From assembly GCA_946482585.1 (NCBI GenBank), contig CAMLSI010000034.1, positions 1-17,569 of the forward strand: a stretch of 17,569 bases of DNA, given 5' to 3'. The stretch comes from an uncultured Lysobacteraceae bacterium. Its GTDB lineage: Bacteria > Pseudomonadota > Gammaproteobacteria > Xanthomonadales > Rhodanobacteraceae. This document shows positions 1 through 6,701 of the stretch, piece by piece. The notes beneath the pieces are model-generated. The model made no database searches and was not told the DNA's origin. It saw only the letters and a program-made list of their open reading frames with translations. The position numbers were made by a program, and so were the translations under genes. Every line of letters begins with the position of its first letter. Within the stretch, counting starts at the first letter, position 1.

Positions 1-340
1 CGTCGATCACGTAGCGGCAGGCGGCGAACGCCGCATCGCGATGCGCCGCGCTGACACCGACCCAGACGGCGAGATCGCCGATCGCGAGTTCGCCGGTCCG
101 GTGCACGCAGACCGCGCGCTCGATCGCGAACTGCGCCACGGCTTCGGCCACGATCCGCTCGCCCTCGGCGAGCGCGAGCGGTGCATAGGCCTGGTAAGCG
201 AGCTTCTGCACGGCCTTGCCTTCGTTGCGGTCGCGCACCCAGCCTTCGAAGCTGACACAGGCACCCGCGCTCGCGCTGGCGAGCCCGCGAGCGAGCGCAG
301 CCACGTCGAGTGCGTCTTCGGACAGACGGAACGCGCTCAT
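1..340 (-). CDS. moaE: Molybdopterin synthase catalytic (large) subunit MoaE, partial at window edge
   Basis: MoaE is the large subunit of molybdopterin synthase. With thiocarboxylated MoaD it inserts two sulfurs into cyclic pyranopterin monophosphate to give molybdopterin, in the cytoplasm. Reading left from the ATG at 340-338, 113 codons are open and the frame runs off the window, so there is no stop here. Family signatures seen are FEGWVRDRNEGK (residues 31-42), YQAYAPLA (49-56), CVHRTGEL (78-85) and VGVSAAHR (94-101). The His-Arg of CVHR matches conserved active-site residues of the family. The C-terminal lysine-rich active-site segment should lie beyond position 1. The ATG overlaps the moaD stop as ATGA, which fixes the start and indicates translational coupling. 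E. coli MoaE has about 150 residues, so roughly a quarter is missing. The identification is secure. Confidence 0.95.
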   Translation of the reverse strand, partial: MSAFRLSEDALDVAALARGLASASAGACVSFEGWVRDRNEGKAVQKLAYQAYAPLALAEGERIVAEAVAQFAIERAVCVHRTGELAIGDLAVWVGVSAAHRDAAFAACRYVID

Positions 341-582
341 CCGCCCGACACCGGTGGCAGGAACACGATTTCGTCGCCGTCCTGCAGGGCGCGATTCCAG
401 TCGGCGAATTCGCCGTTGACGGCGACGCGCACGCGCTCGGCCGCGAGCGTGATGCCGTGACGCTGCGCGACCTGGGCGTAGAGATCGCGCGGCTGCGTCG
501 CATCCGACGCGAACGTTTCGCCGTCGCAGCCGGTGCGGTCACGCAGCGAGGCGAAATACAGCAGACGGTAGTGCCGGGACAT
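337..582 (-). CDS. moaD: Molybdopterin synthase sulfur-carrier subunit MoaD
   Basis: MoaD is a small ubiquitin-like sulfur carrier. Its C-terminal Gly-Gly is adenylated by MoeB and thiocarboxylated, then it gives sulfur to MoaE-bound cPMP. The protein is 81 residues, the usual size. It opens with the beta strand YRLLYFASLRD, carries VNGEFA (55-60) and ends in DEIVFLPPVSGG, the diagnostic tail with terminal GG. An upstream in-frame ATG at 588 would overlap the moaC stop. I prefer the ATG at 582 because AGGA (592-589) sits six bases before it, whereas that motif abuts the 588 ATG. The gene lies 2 nt after moaC and overlaps moaE by 4 nt (ATGA). Neither MoeB nor another activating enzyme is in view. 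Confidence 0.94.
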   Translation of the reverse strand: MSRHYRLLYFASLRDRTGCDGETFASDATQPRDLYAQVAQRHGITLAAERVRVAVNGEFADWNRALQDGDEIVFLPPVSGG

Positions 583-584
583 GC

Positions 585-1079
585 TCATTCCTGTAGACGG
601 CCCGCGACGACGTCGCGCCTGCCGCCCGATTTCTCGAGCAGCGCCACCTCGCCGATGACGATTTCGTGGCTCAGCGCCTTGCACATGTCGTAGACGGTCA
701 GGGCCGCGACGCTGGCGCCGGTCAGCGCTTCCATCTCGACGCCGGTCTTGTGCGTGATGCCGACTTCGCAACGGATGCGCAGCTCCGTGGCGGACACGAA
801 CTCGATCGAAAAATCGCAGCGCTCGAGCGCGAGCGGATGGCAGAACGGGATCAGCTCGTGCGTGCGCTTCGCCGCCATCGTGCCGGCCACGATTGCCGTA
901 TCGACGATCGCGCCTTTCTTGCCGCGCAGGCCGGTGCGCTGCAATTCCGCGGCGACCTCGGGCGGGAAACGCACGACGGCCTGCGCGACCGCGCGGCGCA
1001 CGGTCGCGGTTTTCGCGACGACGTCGACCATGCGCGGCCTTCCGCTCGCATCGATATGGCTCAGTCCTTCGGATTCCAC
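585..1079 (-). CDS. moaC: Cyclic pyranopterin monophosphate synthase MoaC
   Basis: MoaC converts 3',8-cyclo-7,8-dihydro-GTP, the MoaA product, into cyclic pyranopterin monophosphate. The 164-residue protein aligns along its whole length with the family (E. coli 161 aa). It has HID near the N-terminus, [12 protein letters not shown] (17-28), [10 protein letters not shown] (53-62), LIPFCHPL (76-83), [18 protein letters not shown] (111-128) and the catalytic motif YDMCKA (130-135), with Asp131 and Lys134 matching E. coli Asp128 and Lys131. The start is a GTG at 1079, one base after the moaA stop. The ribosome-binding site GGAGG (1089-1085) is formed by the last codons of moaA. A longer open frame upstream overlaps moaA and has no family similarity. 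Confidence 0.95.
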   Translation of the reverse strand: MESEGLSHIDASGRPRMVDVVAKTATVRRAVAQAVVRFPPEVAAELQRTGLRGKKGAIVDTAIVAGTMAAKRTHELIPFCHPLALERCDFSIEFVSATELRIRCEVGITHKTGVEMEALTGASVAALTVYDMCKALSHEIVIGEVALLEKSGGRRDVVAGRLQE

Positions 1080-1080
1080 G

Positions 1081-2127
1081 TCACCCTCCGATCGCGAACA
1101 TTTCGACGCGCGCCTCGGCGCCGGCCGCGCGGAGCTCGGCACGACGCTCGCTGTAGCGGTCGTCGCGCGTGCGCCAGCACCCGGCGATCGCCGCAGCGAG
1201 CGCCGCATCGTCGGCACCGTCGCGCAGCAGGGCGCGCAGATCGTAGCCGTCGCTCGCGAACAGGCAGGTATAGAGCTTGCCGTCGGCCGACAGCCGCGCG
1301 CGCGTGCAGTCGCCGCAGAACGGCGCGCTGACCGAGCTGATGAAACCGATCTCGCCACCGCCGTCGACGAAGCGATAGCGTTCGGCTACATCGTGCCGCG
1401 TGATGCGTTCGACCGGCTCCAGCGGCCAGCGCGCGTCGATGCGCGCGACCAGCTCCGCCGTCGGCACGACACGATCGCGCTGCCAGCCGTTGAGCGTGCC
1501 GACGTCCATGTATTCGATGAAGCGCGGCACATGAGGCGTGCCGCGAAAATGCGAGACGAGATCGAGCACGCCCGCATCGTTGATGCCGCGCATCACGACG
1601 CTGTTGATCTTGAGTGCGCCGAAGCCGCTCGCCTCCGCCGCGGCGATCGCTGCGAGCGCCTCGCCGACTTCGCCGCGATGGCCCGACAACTGGCGATAGA
1701 TCGTCGGATCGAGACTGTCGAGACTCAAGGTGATCCGGGCCAGTCCCGCGCCGCGCAGTTCCGCGGCGAGACGCGGCAGCAAGGTGCCGTTCGTCGTGAG
1801 CGCGATGTCGGCGATGCCCGGAATCCGCGCAAGCCAGCTCACGAGCAGCGGCAGTTCACGACGCAGCAGCGGCTCGCCGCCGGTCAGCCGAATCTTGCGC
1901 ACGCCGAGTCCCGCGAACACGCGCGCAAGGCGCTCGATCTCCTCGAACGACAGCCGCGCCTGCTTGTCGAGGAACGCATGATGCTCGGGATACTGATCCT
2001 CGGGCAGGCAGTACGGGCAGCGGAAATTGCAGCGATCGACGACCGATATGCGCAGGTCGGTGAGGCCGCGACGCCAGCGGTCGGCCGGTGGCGCTTCGAT
2101 GAGCGTCAGCGGAATCGATGCGGCCAC
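1081..2127 (-). CDS. moaA: GTP 3',8-cyclase MoaA (radical SAM)
   Basis: MoaA is a radical-SAM enzyme with two 4Fe-4S clusters that rearranges GTP to 3',8-cyclo-7,8-dihydro-GTP, the first step of molybdenum-cofactor synthesis. From the GTG at 2127 it has 348 residues. Cys33, Cys37 and Cys40 (CNFRCPYC) bind the SAM cluster. LTGGEPLLR (81-89) is the GGEP motif. Cys271, Cys274 and Cys288 (CGDC...YTC) bind the second, substrate-side cluster. The C-terminus ends in the Gly-Gly conserved in the family. The GTG overlaps the TAG of the preceding hydrolase by one base (TAGTG). The start is less certain than the identity, because no clear Shine-Dalgarno is seen and the first 15 or so residues are not conserved. 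No residue expected for activity is missing. Confidence 0.96.
   Translation of the reverse strand: MAASIPLTLIEAPPADRWRRGLTDLRISVVDRCNFRCPYCLPEDQYPEHHAFLDKQARLSFEEIERLARVFAGLGVRKIRLTGGEPLLRRELPLLVSWLARIPGIADIALTTNGTLLPRLAAELRGAGLARITLSLDSLDPTIYRQLSGHRGEVGEALAAIAAAEASGFGALKINSVVMRGINDAGVLDLVSHFRGTPHVPRFIEYMDVGTLNGWQRDRVVPTAELVARIDARWPLEPVERITRHDVAERYRFVDGGGEIGFISSVSAPFCGDCTRARLSADGKLYTCLFASDGYDLRALLRDGADDAALAAAIAGCWRTRDDRYSERRAELRAAGAEARVEMFAIGG
1084..1089 (-). promoter_or_regulatory. Shine-Dalgarno site deciding the moaC GTG start
   Basis: GGAGGG on the minus strand encodes the last sense bases of moaA and lies five to six bases before the GTG at 1079. It is the strongest ribosome-binding site in the left operon and fixes the non-ATG start of moaC. 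Its position inside moaA suggests reinitiation by ribosomes finishing moaA. Confidence 0.7.
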
Positions 2128-2900
2128 TACACTGCTCGCAGGTTCGGTTCGGCTGGACGCGCCGATGACGCAGCGGCCAGCGCAAGCCGCTCGCCCGCCC
2201 GCGCGATGCGATAGCCGCGCGCCGCGAGCGACGCGCCGTCGGCGGCGCTGCCGTAGTGATACAGCACCAGCCGCGCGCGCAGTTCCGCCGGATATTCGCG
2301 CTCGATGTCGTCGATGCCGGTATGCGACGGATTGCCGACGAGGCCGCAGTCGTGCGCGACGAGTTCGCCCGCGGCCGCGTAGCGCGTCAGCATTTCCGGA
2401 ATCGGCCGCGTGTCGCCGGTCCAGACGAAACTGCCGCGCAGCGCGAGCGCGAACGCCGTATCCGGCGCGTGGTGGCGCACCGGGAACGTGTCGAACCAGA
2501 GATCCTGCAGCCAGAAACCACGCGAAACCGGCGTCAGCTGGAACGCATCCCAGAAATTCGCGCCGCCTTCGGCGAGGACGTTCGGATAGTCGGCGACGCG
2601 CGCCTGCAGCAGCGGCACGAGCGCCGCATGCGCGAACACGCGCACGCGTCCGCGCAGCGCCGTGTCGAAGTAGATTTTCGTGAACAGGCGCTCGAAGCCG
2701 CCGACATGATCGAGATGCGTGTGCGTGACATAGATCGCCTGCGGCACGCGGCCGTAGCGATCGAGGTAGCGCGTCAGCGTTTCGGGACCGCAGTCGATCA
2801 GCAGCAGGGGGTCGCCGTCGCGTTCGAGCACGGCGCCCGACGAGCCGAGCTCGACGGCCTGCGACGAGCCCACGCCGAGGAAATGCAGCGCCAGAGTCAT
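2127..2900 (-). CDS. MBL-fold metal-dependent hydrolase, RNase Z/ElaC-like group
   Basis: This is a 257-residue cytoplasmic metallo-beta-lactamase-fold protein. It starts with a beta strand ending FLGVGSS and has the metal motif THTHLDHVGG (His60, His62, Asp64, His65). Further ligands are apparently complete: His143 or His144 in VRHHAPDT, Asp163 in WTGDTRP and His215 in LYHYG. The layout (early FLGxGS, HxHxDH, GDT, late His) resembles RNase Z and related phosphodiesterases such as PhnP. It lacks the long RNase Z exosite arm as far as I can judge, and the substrate is unknown. The ATG overlaps the kdkA stop (ATGA), and its TAG overlaps the moaA GTG, so it sits between an LPS kinase and molybdenum-cofactor genes. 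A nucleotide or cyclic-phosphate substrate is possible but speculative. Confidence 0.85.
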   Translation of the reverse strand: MTLALHFLGVGSSQAVELGSSGAVLERDGDPLLLIDCGPETLTRYLDRYGRVPQAIYVTHTHLDHVGGFERLFTKIYFDTALRGRVRVFAHAALVPLLQARVADYPNVLAEGGANFWDAFQLTPVSRGFWLQDLWFDTFPVRHHAPDTAFALALRGSFVWTGDTRPIPEMLTRYAAAGELVAHDCGLVGNPSHTGIDDIEREYPAELRARLVLYHYGSAADGASLAARGYRIARAGERLALAAASSARPAEPNLRAV

Positions 2901-3694
2901 GCGATCGGTCCCGCGGCCGCTGCCGCATCGGTGTCAATCTGCAGACGTGCGGCCGAATAGCCGGCGCGCAAGGGCTGCCAGAGCGCGTTGTCGAACGCGG
3001 CTTCGCCATCTCCCGCGGCACCGAGCTTCAGCAACGAACGGCGCAGCCGGGCGAGGTTCTCCTCCGGCCACTGCCCGCCGGGCGAACGCAGTTCGCCACG
3101 ATCGAAATCGATCAGATAGATGCGCGTCGTCGCATCGTCATGACTGTAGAGCGAGGCATGTTCGGGCACGTCGACGAGCAGCACGTTGTGCGCGTTCAGA
3201 TCGGCGTGCCACACGCCGGCTGCGTGAAACTGCGCGATCGTCGCGCCGACGCGGCGCATCGCCGCCGCATCCGCGCGGCGGGCGGCGAAGCGCTCGGCCA
3301 AGGTCGTCGCATCGGCGATGAGCCGCGTCATGAGGTCGGCACGATAGAAAAAACGGCTGCGCCGATAACGCGCCGCGAGCGGCTGCGGCACCGGCAGGCG
3401 CAACGATTGCAGCCGCTGCAGCAGACGGAACTCGACAAACGGCCGCGTGCGATCCGCGTGCTGCCACCAGTAGCGATCGCCGAGCAGACGCGCCACGGCA
3501 CCGCCGCGGCGATAGTGCCGCAGCACGGCCGCACCGGCCGGCGTCTGCACGCGCCAGGCGGAACCGCGGCCGCCCGCGACGGCGCCGGCCTGCCAATGTG
3601 CCGGATCGAACCAGTCGTCGCCGACTTGTGCGGCAATCGACGCGTCGCACAGAATCGCGCTCGCGTCGGTGGTCTTCAGGATCGCCTCGTTCAT
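2897..3694 (-). CDS. kdkA: 3-deoxy-D-manno-octulosonic acid (Kdo) kinase KdkA
   Basis: KdkA phosphorylates the 4-position of the first Kdo sugar on lipid IVA-Kdo at the inner face of the cytoplasmic membrane. The 265-residue protein has a Kdo/WaaP kinase fold. It shows a glycine-rich start GGRGSAW (41-47), an Arg-rich membrane-facing region, the catalytic loop HADLNAHN (His163-Asn170, Asp165 as base) and the metal-binding IDFDRG (195-200). The ATG at 3694 is chosen because the next upstream in-frame ATG (3775) would run through the divergent gene's start. No good Shine-Dalgarno lies next to it; a GGAGG near 3726 is too distant. It heads the six-gene set and overlaps the MBL gene by 4 nt. The divergent GT9 transferase fits an LPS inner-core role. 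WaaP-type heptose kinase is the main alternative. Confidence 0.88.
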   Translation of the reverse strand: MNEAILKTTDASAILCDASIAAQVGDDWFDPAHWQAGAVAGGRGSAWRVQTPAGAAVLRHYRRGGAVARLLGDRYWWQHADRTRPFVEFRLLQRLQSLRLPVPQPLAARYRRSRFFYRADLMTRLIADATTLAERFAARRADAAAMRRVGATIAQFHAAGVWHADLNAHNVLLVDVPEHASLYSHDDATTRIYLIDFDRGELRSPGGQWPEENLARLRRSLLKLGAAGDGEAAFDNALWQPLRAGYSAARLQIDTDAAAAAGPIA

Positions 3695-3741
3695 CGCCCG
3701 CGTCGCGACTCGTCGCGTTCGCCCCTCCTTCGATTCCAGGC

Positions 3742-3750
3742 ATTCTAGCA
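3742..3750 (-). promoter_or_regulatory. Candidate extended -10 promoter for kdkA and the moa genes
   Basis: The minus strand reads TGCTAGAAT, an extended -10 (TGn plus TAGAAT, five of six matches to TATAAT). A start about 7 nt further on would give a leader of roughly 40 nt for kdkA. No good -35 is visible, as expected for extended -10 promoters; any upstream contacts would lie inside the first codons of the divergent transferase gene. The call rests on sequence match only. Confidence 0.45.
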
Positions 3751-3756
3751 ACGCCC

Positions 3757-4818
3757 ATGTCCGCTCAGGCAGCAACGCCTCCCGAATCCCTGTGCCTGTT
3801 GCGCACCTCGGCGCTCGGCGACGTGAGCCACGTCGTGCCGCTCGTCCGCACCGTGCAATCGCACTGGCCGGCCGCGGCGCTGACCTGGATCGTCGGCAAG
3901 CTCGAGCACAAGCTCGTCGGCGACCTGCCCGGCGTCGAGTTCATCGTGTTCGACAAGTCCAAGGGCTGGGAGGGTTACCGCGCCGTGCGCCGCGCGCTCG
4001 GCGGGCGGCGCTTCGATGCGCTGCTGCACATGCAGGTCGCGCTGCGCTCCAACCTGCTGAGCGCGCTCGTCCATGCACGGCGGCGCATCGGCTATGACGC
4101 GGCACGCGCACGCGATCTGCACGGCCTGTTCGTCAACGAACGCATTCCGGCGCGCAGCGGCGAGCACGTGCTCGATGCGATCGGCAGCTTCATCGAGCCG
4201 CTAGGACTCAGGCAGGCGGCCGTGCGTTGGGACCTGCCAGTTCCCGGGCCTGCCGCGGCCTTCGCGGAGCAGCATCTGCCCGGCGACGAACCGACCCTGA
4301 TCGTGAGTCCGTGTTCGAGTCACGCGTTGCGCAACTGGCGCCCCGAACGCTACGCCGCGGTCATGGATCACGCGGCACGGCGCGGCTGGCGCGTGGTGCT
4401 CTGCGGCGGGCCCAGCGCCTACGAACGCGCGTTCGGCGACGCGATCGCCACGCATCTGCAGCACTGCACGCCGATCGATCTGATCGGCAAGGACACGCTC
4501 AAGCAACTGCTCGCGCTGCTGCGTCGCGCCGATCTCGTACTGACGCCGGACTCCGGCCCGATGCATCTCGCGAACGCGATGGGCACGCCCGTGCTCGGCT
4601 TGCACGCGGCGAGCAATCCGCACCGTTCCGGCCCGTATTCGGACCGGCGCTGGTGCGTCGACCGCTACGACGCGGCCGCCCGGCGATTTCGCGGCAAGCC
4701 GGCGAGCGAACTGCGCTGGGGCACGAAGATCGAACACGAAGGCGTCATGGATCTCATCGAGACCGAGGCCGTCATCGAGCGCTTCGACGCATTCGCATCG
4801 ATGCGCGGCGTGCGCTGA
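3757..4818 (+). CDS. LPS heptosyltransferase, GT9 family (OpsX/WaaC-like)
   Basis: GT9 enzymes have a GT-B fold and transfer L-glycero-D-manno-heptose from ADP-heptose to the LPS inner core on the cytoplasmic side of the inner membrane. The 353-residue protein has LLRTSALGDVSHVVPL (14-29), whose Asp22 matches the catalytic base after SSxGD in WaaC. It also has an N-domain RIGYDA (110-115), then GRVVL-type strands and the donor-binding TPDSGPMHLANAMGTP (263-278). The ATG at 3757 is the first family-like start; the open frame extends upstream only over the kdkA promoter. It is divergent from kdkA (62 bp) and convergent with the DUF6165 gene (11 bp). Pairing with kdkA recalls Haemophilus opsX-kdkA, in which the transferase acts on phospho-Kdo. 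WaaF or another heptosyltransferase is possible, so no symbol is given. Confidence 0.85.
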   Translation: MSAQAATPPESLCLLRTSALGDVSHVVPLVRTVQSHWPAAALTWIVGKLEHKLVGDLPGVEFIVFDKSKGWEGYRAVRRALGGRRFDALLHMQVALRSNLLSALVHARRRIGYDAARARDLHGLFVNERIPARSGEHVLDAIGSFIEPLGLRQAAVRWDLPVPGPAAAFAEQHLPGDEPTLIVSPCSSHALRNWRPERYAAVMDHAARRGWRVVLCGGPSAYERAFGDAIATHLQHCTPIDLIGKDTLKQLLALLRRADLVLTPDSGPMHLANAMGTPVLGLHAASNPHRSGPYSDRRWCVDRYDAAARRFRGKPASELRWGTKIEHEGVMDLIETEAVIERFDAFASMRGVR

Positions 4819-4829
4819 AGCAGCGCGTT

Positions 4830-5225
4830 TCAGCTCTTGTAGTTCTGGTACGACTTTTCTTCGATGAGCTGCGAGCCGAGCTTCAGGTTGATCTCGCGCT
4901 TGATCGCGGCACGGTCGTCGTTCTGGAAATAGACCGCGCGCGCGAGTTCGATGAATTCCGCATCGAAGGCCTGTGCCTTTTCCTTGAGGCGGATGCGGTC
5001 CTCGATGTCCCAGAGCCTCTGGTTCACGGCCTTGAGGCGCGCCCGCTCGGCAGCGATATCGACGGCCGCGGCCGCGTCGCTGCGCCAGACCGCATCGAGC
5101 AGATCGAGCTCTTTGCGCACGTTCGCGAGCTTGGCCGGATCGGCGATCTGTTCGGACTTGATCTCGAGAATCGTGATCTTGTCGATCAGTTCGCCATGGG
5201 AAATCGGGGTGGTGATCAGCGACAT
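4830..5225 (-). CDS. DUF6165 family protein, function unknown
   Basis: This 131-residue protein has no signal peptide or membrane segment. It looks alpha-helical and charged, with heptad-like stretches suggesting a coiled coil at about residues 25-85. Motifs I recognise from the DUF6165 family are ISHGELIDKITILEIK (8-23), LWDIEDRIRLKEKA (71-84), FIELARAVYFQNDDRA (91-106) and a C-terminal IEEKSY. No catalytic signature is visible. Family members are often found near LPS or glycan genes and in some marine phages (recalled, not searched). Here it converges tail-to-tail with the heptosyltransferase, 11 bp apart, with no terminator between. Upstream lie only the triple terminator and tRNA-Ser, both in the same direction. 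No convincing promoter or Shine-Dalgarno is seen in the 50 bp before the ATG. Confidence 0.85.
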   Translation of the reverse strand: MSLITTPISHGELIDKITILEIKSEQIADPAKLANVRKELDLLDAVWRSDAAAAVDIAAERARLKAVNQRLWDIEDRIRLKEKAQAFDAEFIELARAVYFQNDDRAAIKREINLKLGSQLIEEKSYQNYKS

Positions 5226-5292
5226 GAAAGGCGGTTCCGCTTAGCGAAGGCGCGAGCGTAGCCGAAACCGCGGCAGCCCGGACCGGAAAACG

Positions 5293-5391
5293 AGAACGCC
5301 CCCCGAGGGGGCGGTCTGTACTGAAAAAAGAAACGCCCCCGAGGGGGCGGTCTGTACTGAAAAAAACGAAACGCCCCCGAGGGGGCGTTTC
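5293..5391 (-). terminator. Three tandem intrinsic terminators after tRNA-Ser
   Basis: On the minus strand, in transcription order, three GC hairpins share the core CGCCCCCTCGGGGGCG. The first (5391-5368) has an 11-bp stem, GAAACGCCCCC pairing with GGGGGCGTTTC, followed by a T run at 5366-5361. The second (about 5349-5334) is followed by TTTC and six Ts. The third (about 5313-5297) has one unpaired C and a broken T tract. The linker CAGTACAGACCG separates copies 1/2 and 2/3. Hairpin centres are 38 and 36 bp apart. The arrangement looks like tandem duplication of one tRNA terminator, with the outermost copy decaying. Confidence 0.88.
5297..5366. repeat. Tandem repeat of the terminator unit, period about 36 bp
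   Basis: Two near-identical units contain the hairpin core, then GGTCTGTACTGAAAAAA on the plus strand (5313-5329 and 5349-5366). The third hairpin (5368-5391) carries the same core but different flanks on its right, where it joins tRNA-Ser. Direct repeats of this kind can arise by replication slippage. Confidence 0.85.
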
Positions 5392-5398
5392 ATCATTG

Positions 5399-5489
<91 letters not shown>

Positions 5490-5541
5490 GGAACTGTCGA
5501 CCTTGCGGTCGGCCCCGCCGGTGGCGCGACGAGGGGCGCGA

Positions 5542-5570
5542 ATAGTACGAGCTACGCGCGCCGGATACAA
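5542..5570 (-). promoter_or_regulatory. Sigma-70 promoter of tRNA-Ser
   Basis: On the minus strand -35 TTGTAT (5570-5565), a 17-bp spacer and -10 TACTAT (5547-5542) precede tRNA-Ser, with an expected start near 5535 and about 45 nt of 5' leader. The bases after the -10 (TCGCGCCCC) form a GC-rich discriminator, as in stringently controlled stable-RNA promoters. Confidence 0.6.
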
Positions 5571-5783
5571 GCCGGGCGATGCGGCGACTCCCGCTGACGC
5601 AGTTTTCCGCCGTATCGCGTAATTCATCGAGGCAGATTCGCGGCGCCGGGCCTGCGCTTGCCTAGTGACGGCGCCCGGCGGCATGCTATGACCCAGTTCG
5701 TTTTTCGCATGTGCCACCGTTTCCTTGAAACGCCGGCGCCCTGCGTCTGGCGATGGCCACTGAACCCGAACCAGGCTTCGCGC

Positions 5784-6485
5784 ATGATCGAATTCGGACA
5801 CAGCTCCCACGTCGGCCTGCGCCGCGAGCACAACGAAGACACCTATTACGCAGATCCGGAGCTGGGTCTATGGCTCGTCGCCGACGGCATGGGCGGCCAC
5901 GAGCACGGCGAAGTCGCCAGCGCGATCGCGCGCGACACGCTGATCGACGAAGTACGCAAGGGCACGCCGATCGGGCGTGCGATACAACTCGCCGACGAAG
6001 AAATCATCCGCCACTCGAGCCGTCGCGCCGAGGCCCTGCCGATGGGCACGACCGTCGCCGCCGTCAACGTCAGCGGCGACCAGTTCGACATGGCCTGGGT
6101 CGGCGACAGCCGCGTCTATGTCTGGAACGGCGCGCTCAAGCAATTGTCGCAGGATCATTCCTACGTGCAGGAGCTCATCGAACAGGGCGCGATCACTGCC
6201 GAGCAGGCGCGCACGCATCCGCATCGCAACGTCGTCACGCAGGCGCTCGGCGTCACCGATCCGCAGAGCCTGCGCGTCGAGACGATCACGGGCACCCTGC
6301 AGCCCGGTATGCAGATCCTGCTCTGCAGCGACGGACTGACCGAGGAAGTCGAAGACGCGCAGATCGCCAGCATACTCGCGCGCTCCGAACTGTCCGCGCA
6401 GGAATGCGTCGATCATCTGATCCTTGCCGCGCTCGACGGCGGCGGCTCGGACAACGTCACGGTCGTGCTGATCCGGCGACGCTGA
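5784..6485 (+). CDS. PP2C-family serine/threonine protein phosphatase
   Basis: This is a 233-residue single-domain, cytoplasmic PPM/PP2C phosphatase that removes phosphate from Ser/Thr (using two Mn or Mg ions). Metal ligands and motifs are complete: RREHNED (13-19, Asp19), VADGMGGHEHGE (32-43, Asp34), MGTT (87-90), WVGDSRVY (105-112), CSDGL (181-185, Asp183) and GGSDNVTVV (220-228, Asp223). The ATG at 5784 gives the usual bacterial start MIEFG...VGLRR. The open frame extends 42 codons upstream without family character. About 295 bp separate it from tRNA-Ser. No partner kinase, FHA protein or secretion gene is adjacent, although such phosphatases often pair with them, so the substrate is unknown. 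It resembles Stp1/PppA-type phosphatases. Confidence 0.93.
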   Translation: MIEFGHSSHVGLRREHNEDTYYADPELGLWLVADGMGGHEHGEVASAIARDTLIDEVRKGTPIGRAIQLADEEIIRHSSRRAEALPMGTTVAAVNVSGDQFDMAWVGDSRVYVWNGALKQLSQDHSYVQELIEQGAITAEQARTHPHRNVVTQALGVTDPQSLRVETITGTLQPGMQILLCSDGLTEEVEDAQIASILARSELSAQECVDHLILAALDGGGSDNVTVVLIRRR

Positions 6486-6511
6486 GCGCAACGCGCGTCA
6501 TCCCGGCGTGC

Positions 6512-6543
6512 GTAGGCCGGGTTGAGCCGCGGACGAAGCCCGG
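6512..6543 (+). repeat. REP-like element, GTAG-headed, left copy
   Basis: The element starts GTAGGCCGGGTTGAGCC and ends CGAAGCCCGG. Inner arms CCGGGTT and AAGCCCGG can form a stem. The GTAG head followed by an imperfect GC palindrome is typical of REP sequences mobilised by RAYT (REP-associated tyrosine) transposases. It matches the inverted copy at 6702-6734 at most positions. No RAYT gene is in the window. Confidence 0.7.
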
Positions 6544-6701
6544 AATCGAGGCGTATCCGTGCAGAAGAATCCGTGCCGAAAATCTCGCCGGCGCGCTTCT
6601 TCACATGTGCGGACCATATGCTCGTCCGCCACCGATGAGCCAGACCGAAGCAATCGGCGAGATCGCTTCGGCAGGGGCTTTTCGCTCGGAACCGCCTCGG
6701 C

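Noticed and set aside
583..588. Alternative moaD start at 588 with ATGA overlap to moaC
   Set aside because: The Shine-Dalgarno AGGA would touch this ATG; the ATG at 582 has proper spacing and fits the family N-terminus.
5293..5391. Possible CRISPR-like array or coding repeat
   Set aside because: Only three units, no unique spacers, and each unit is a hairpin followed by T residues on the minus strand, which is a terminator.
5658..5783. 42-codon upstream extension of the PP2C gene
   Set aside because: It does not resemble the family, and the protein begins MIEFG as in related phosphatases.
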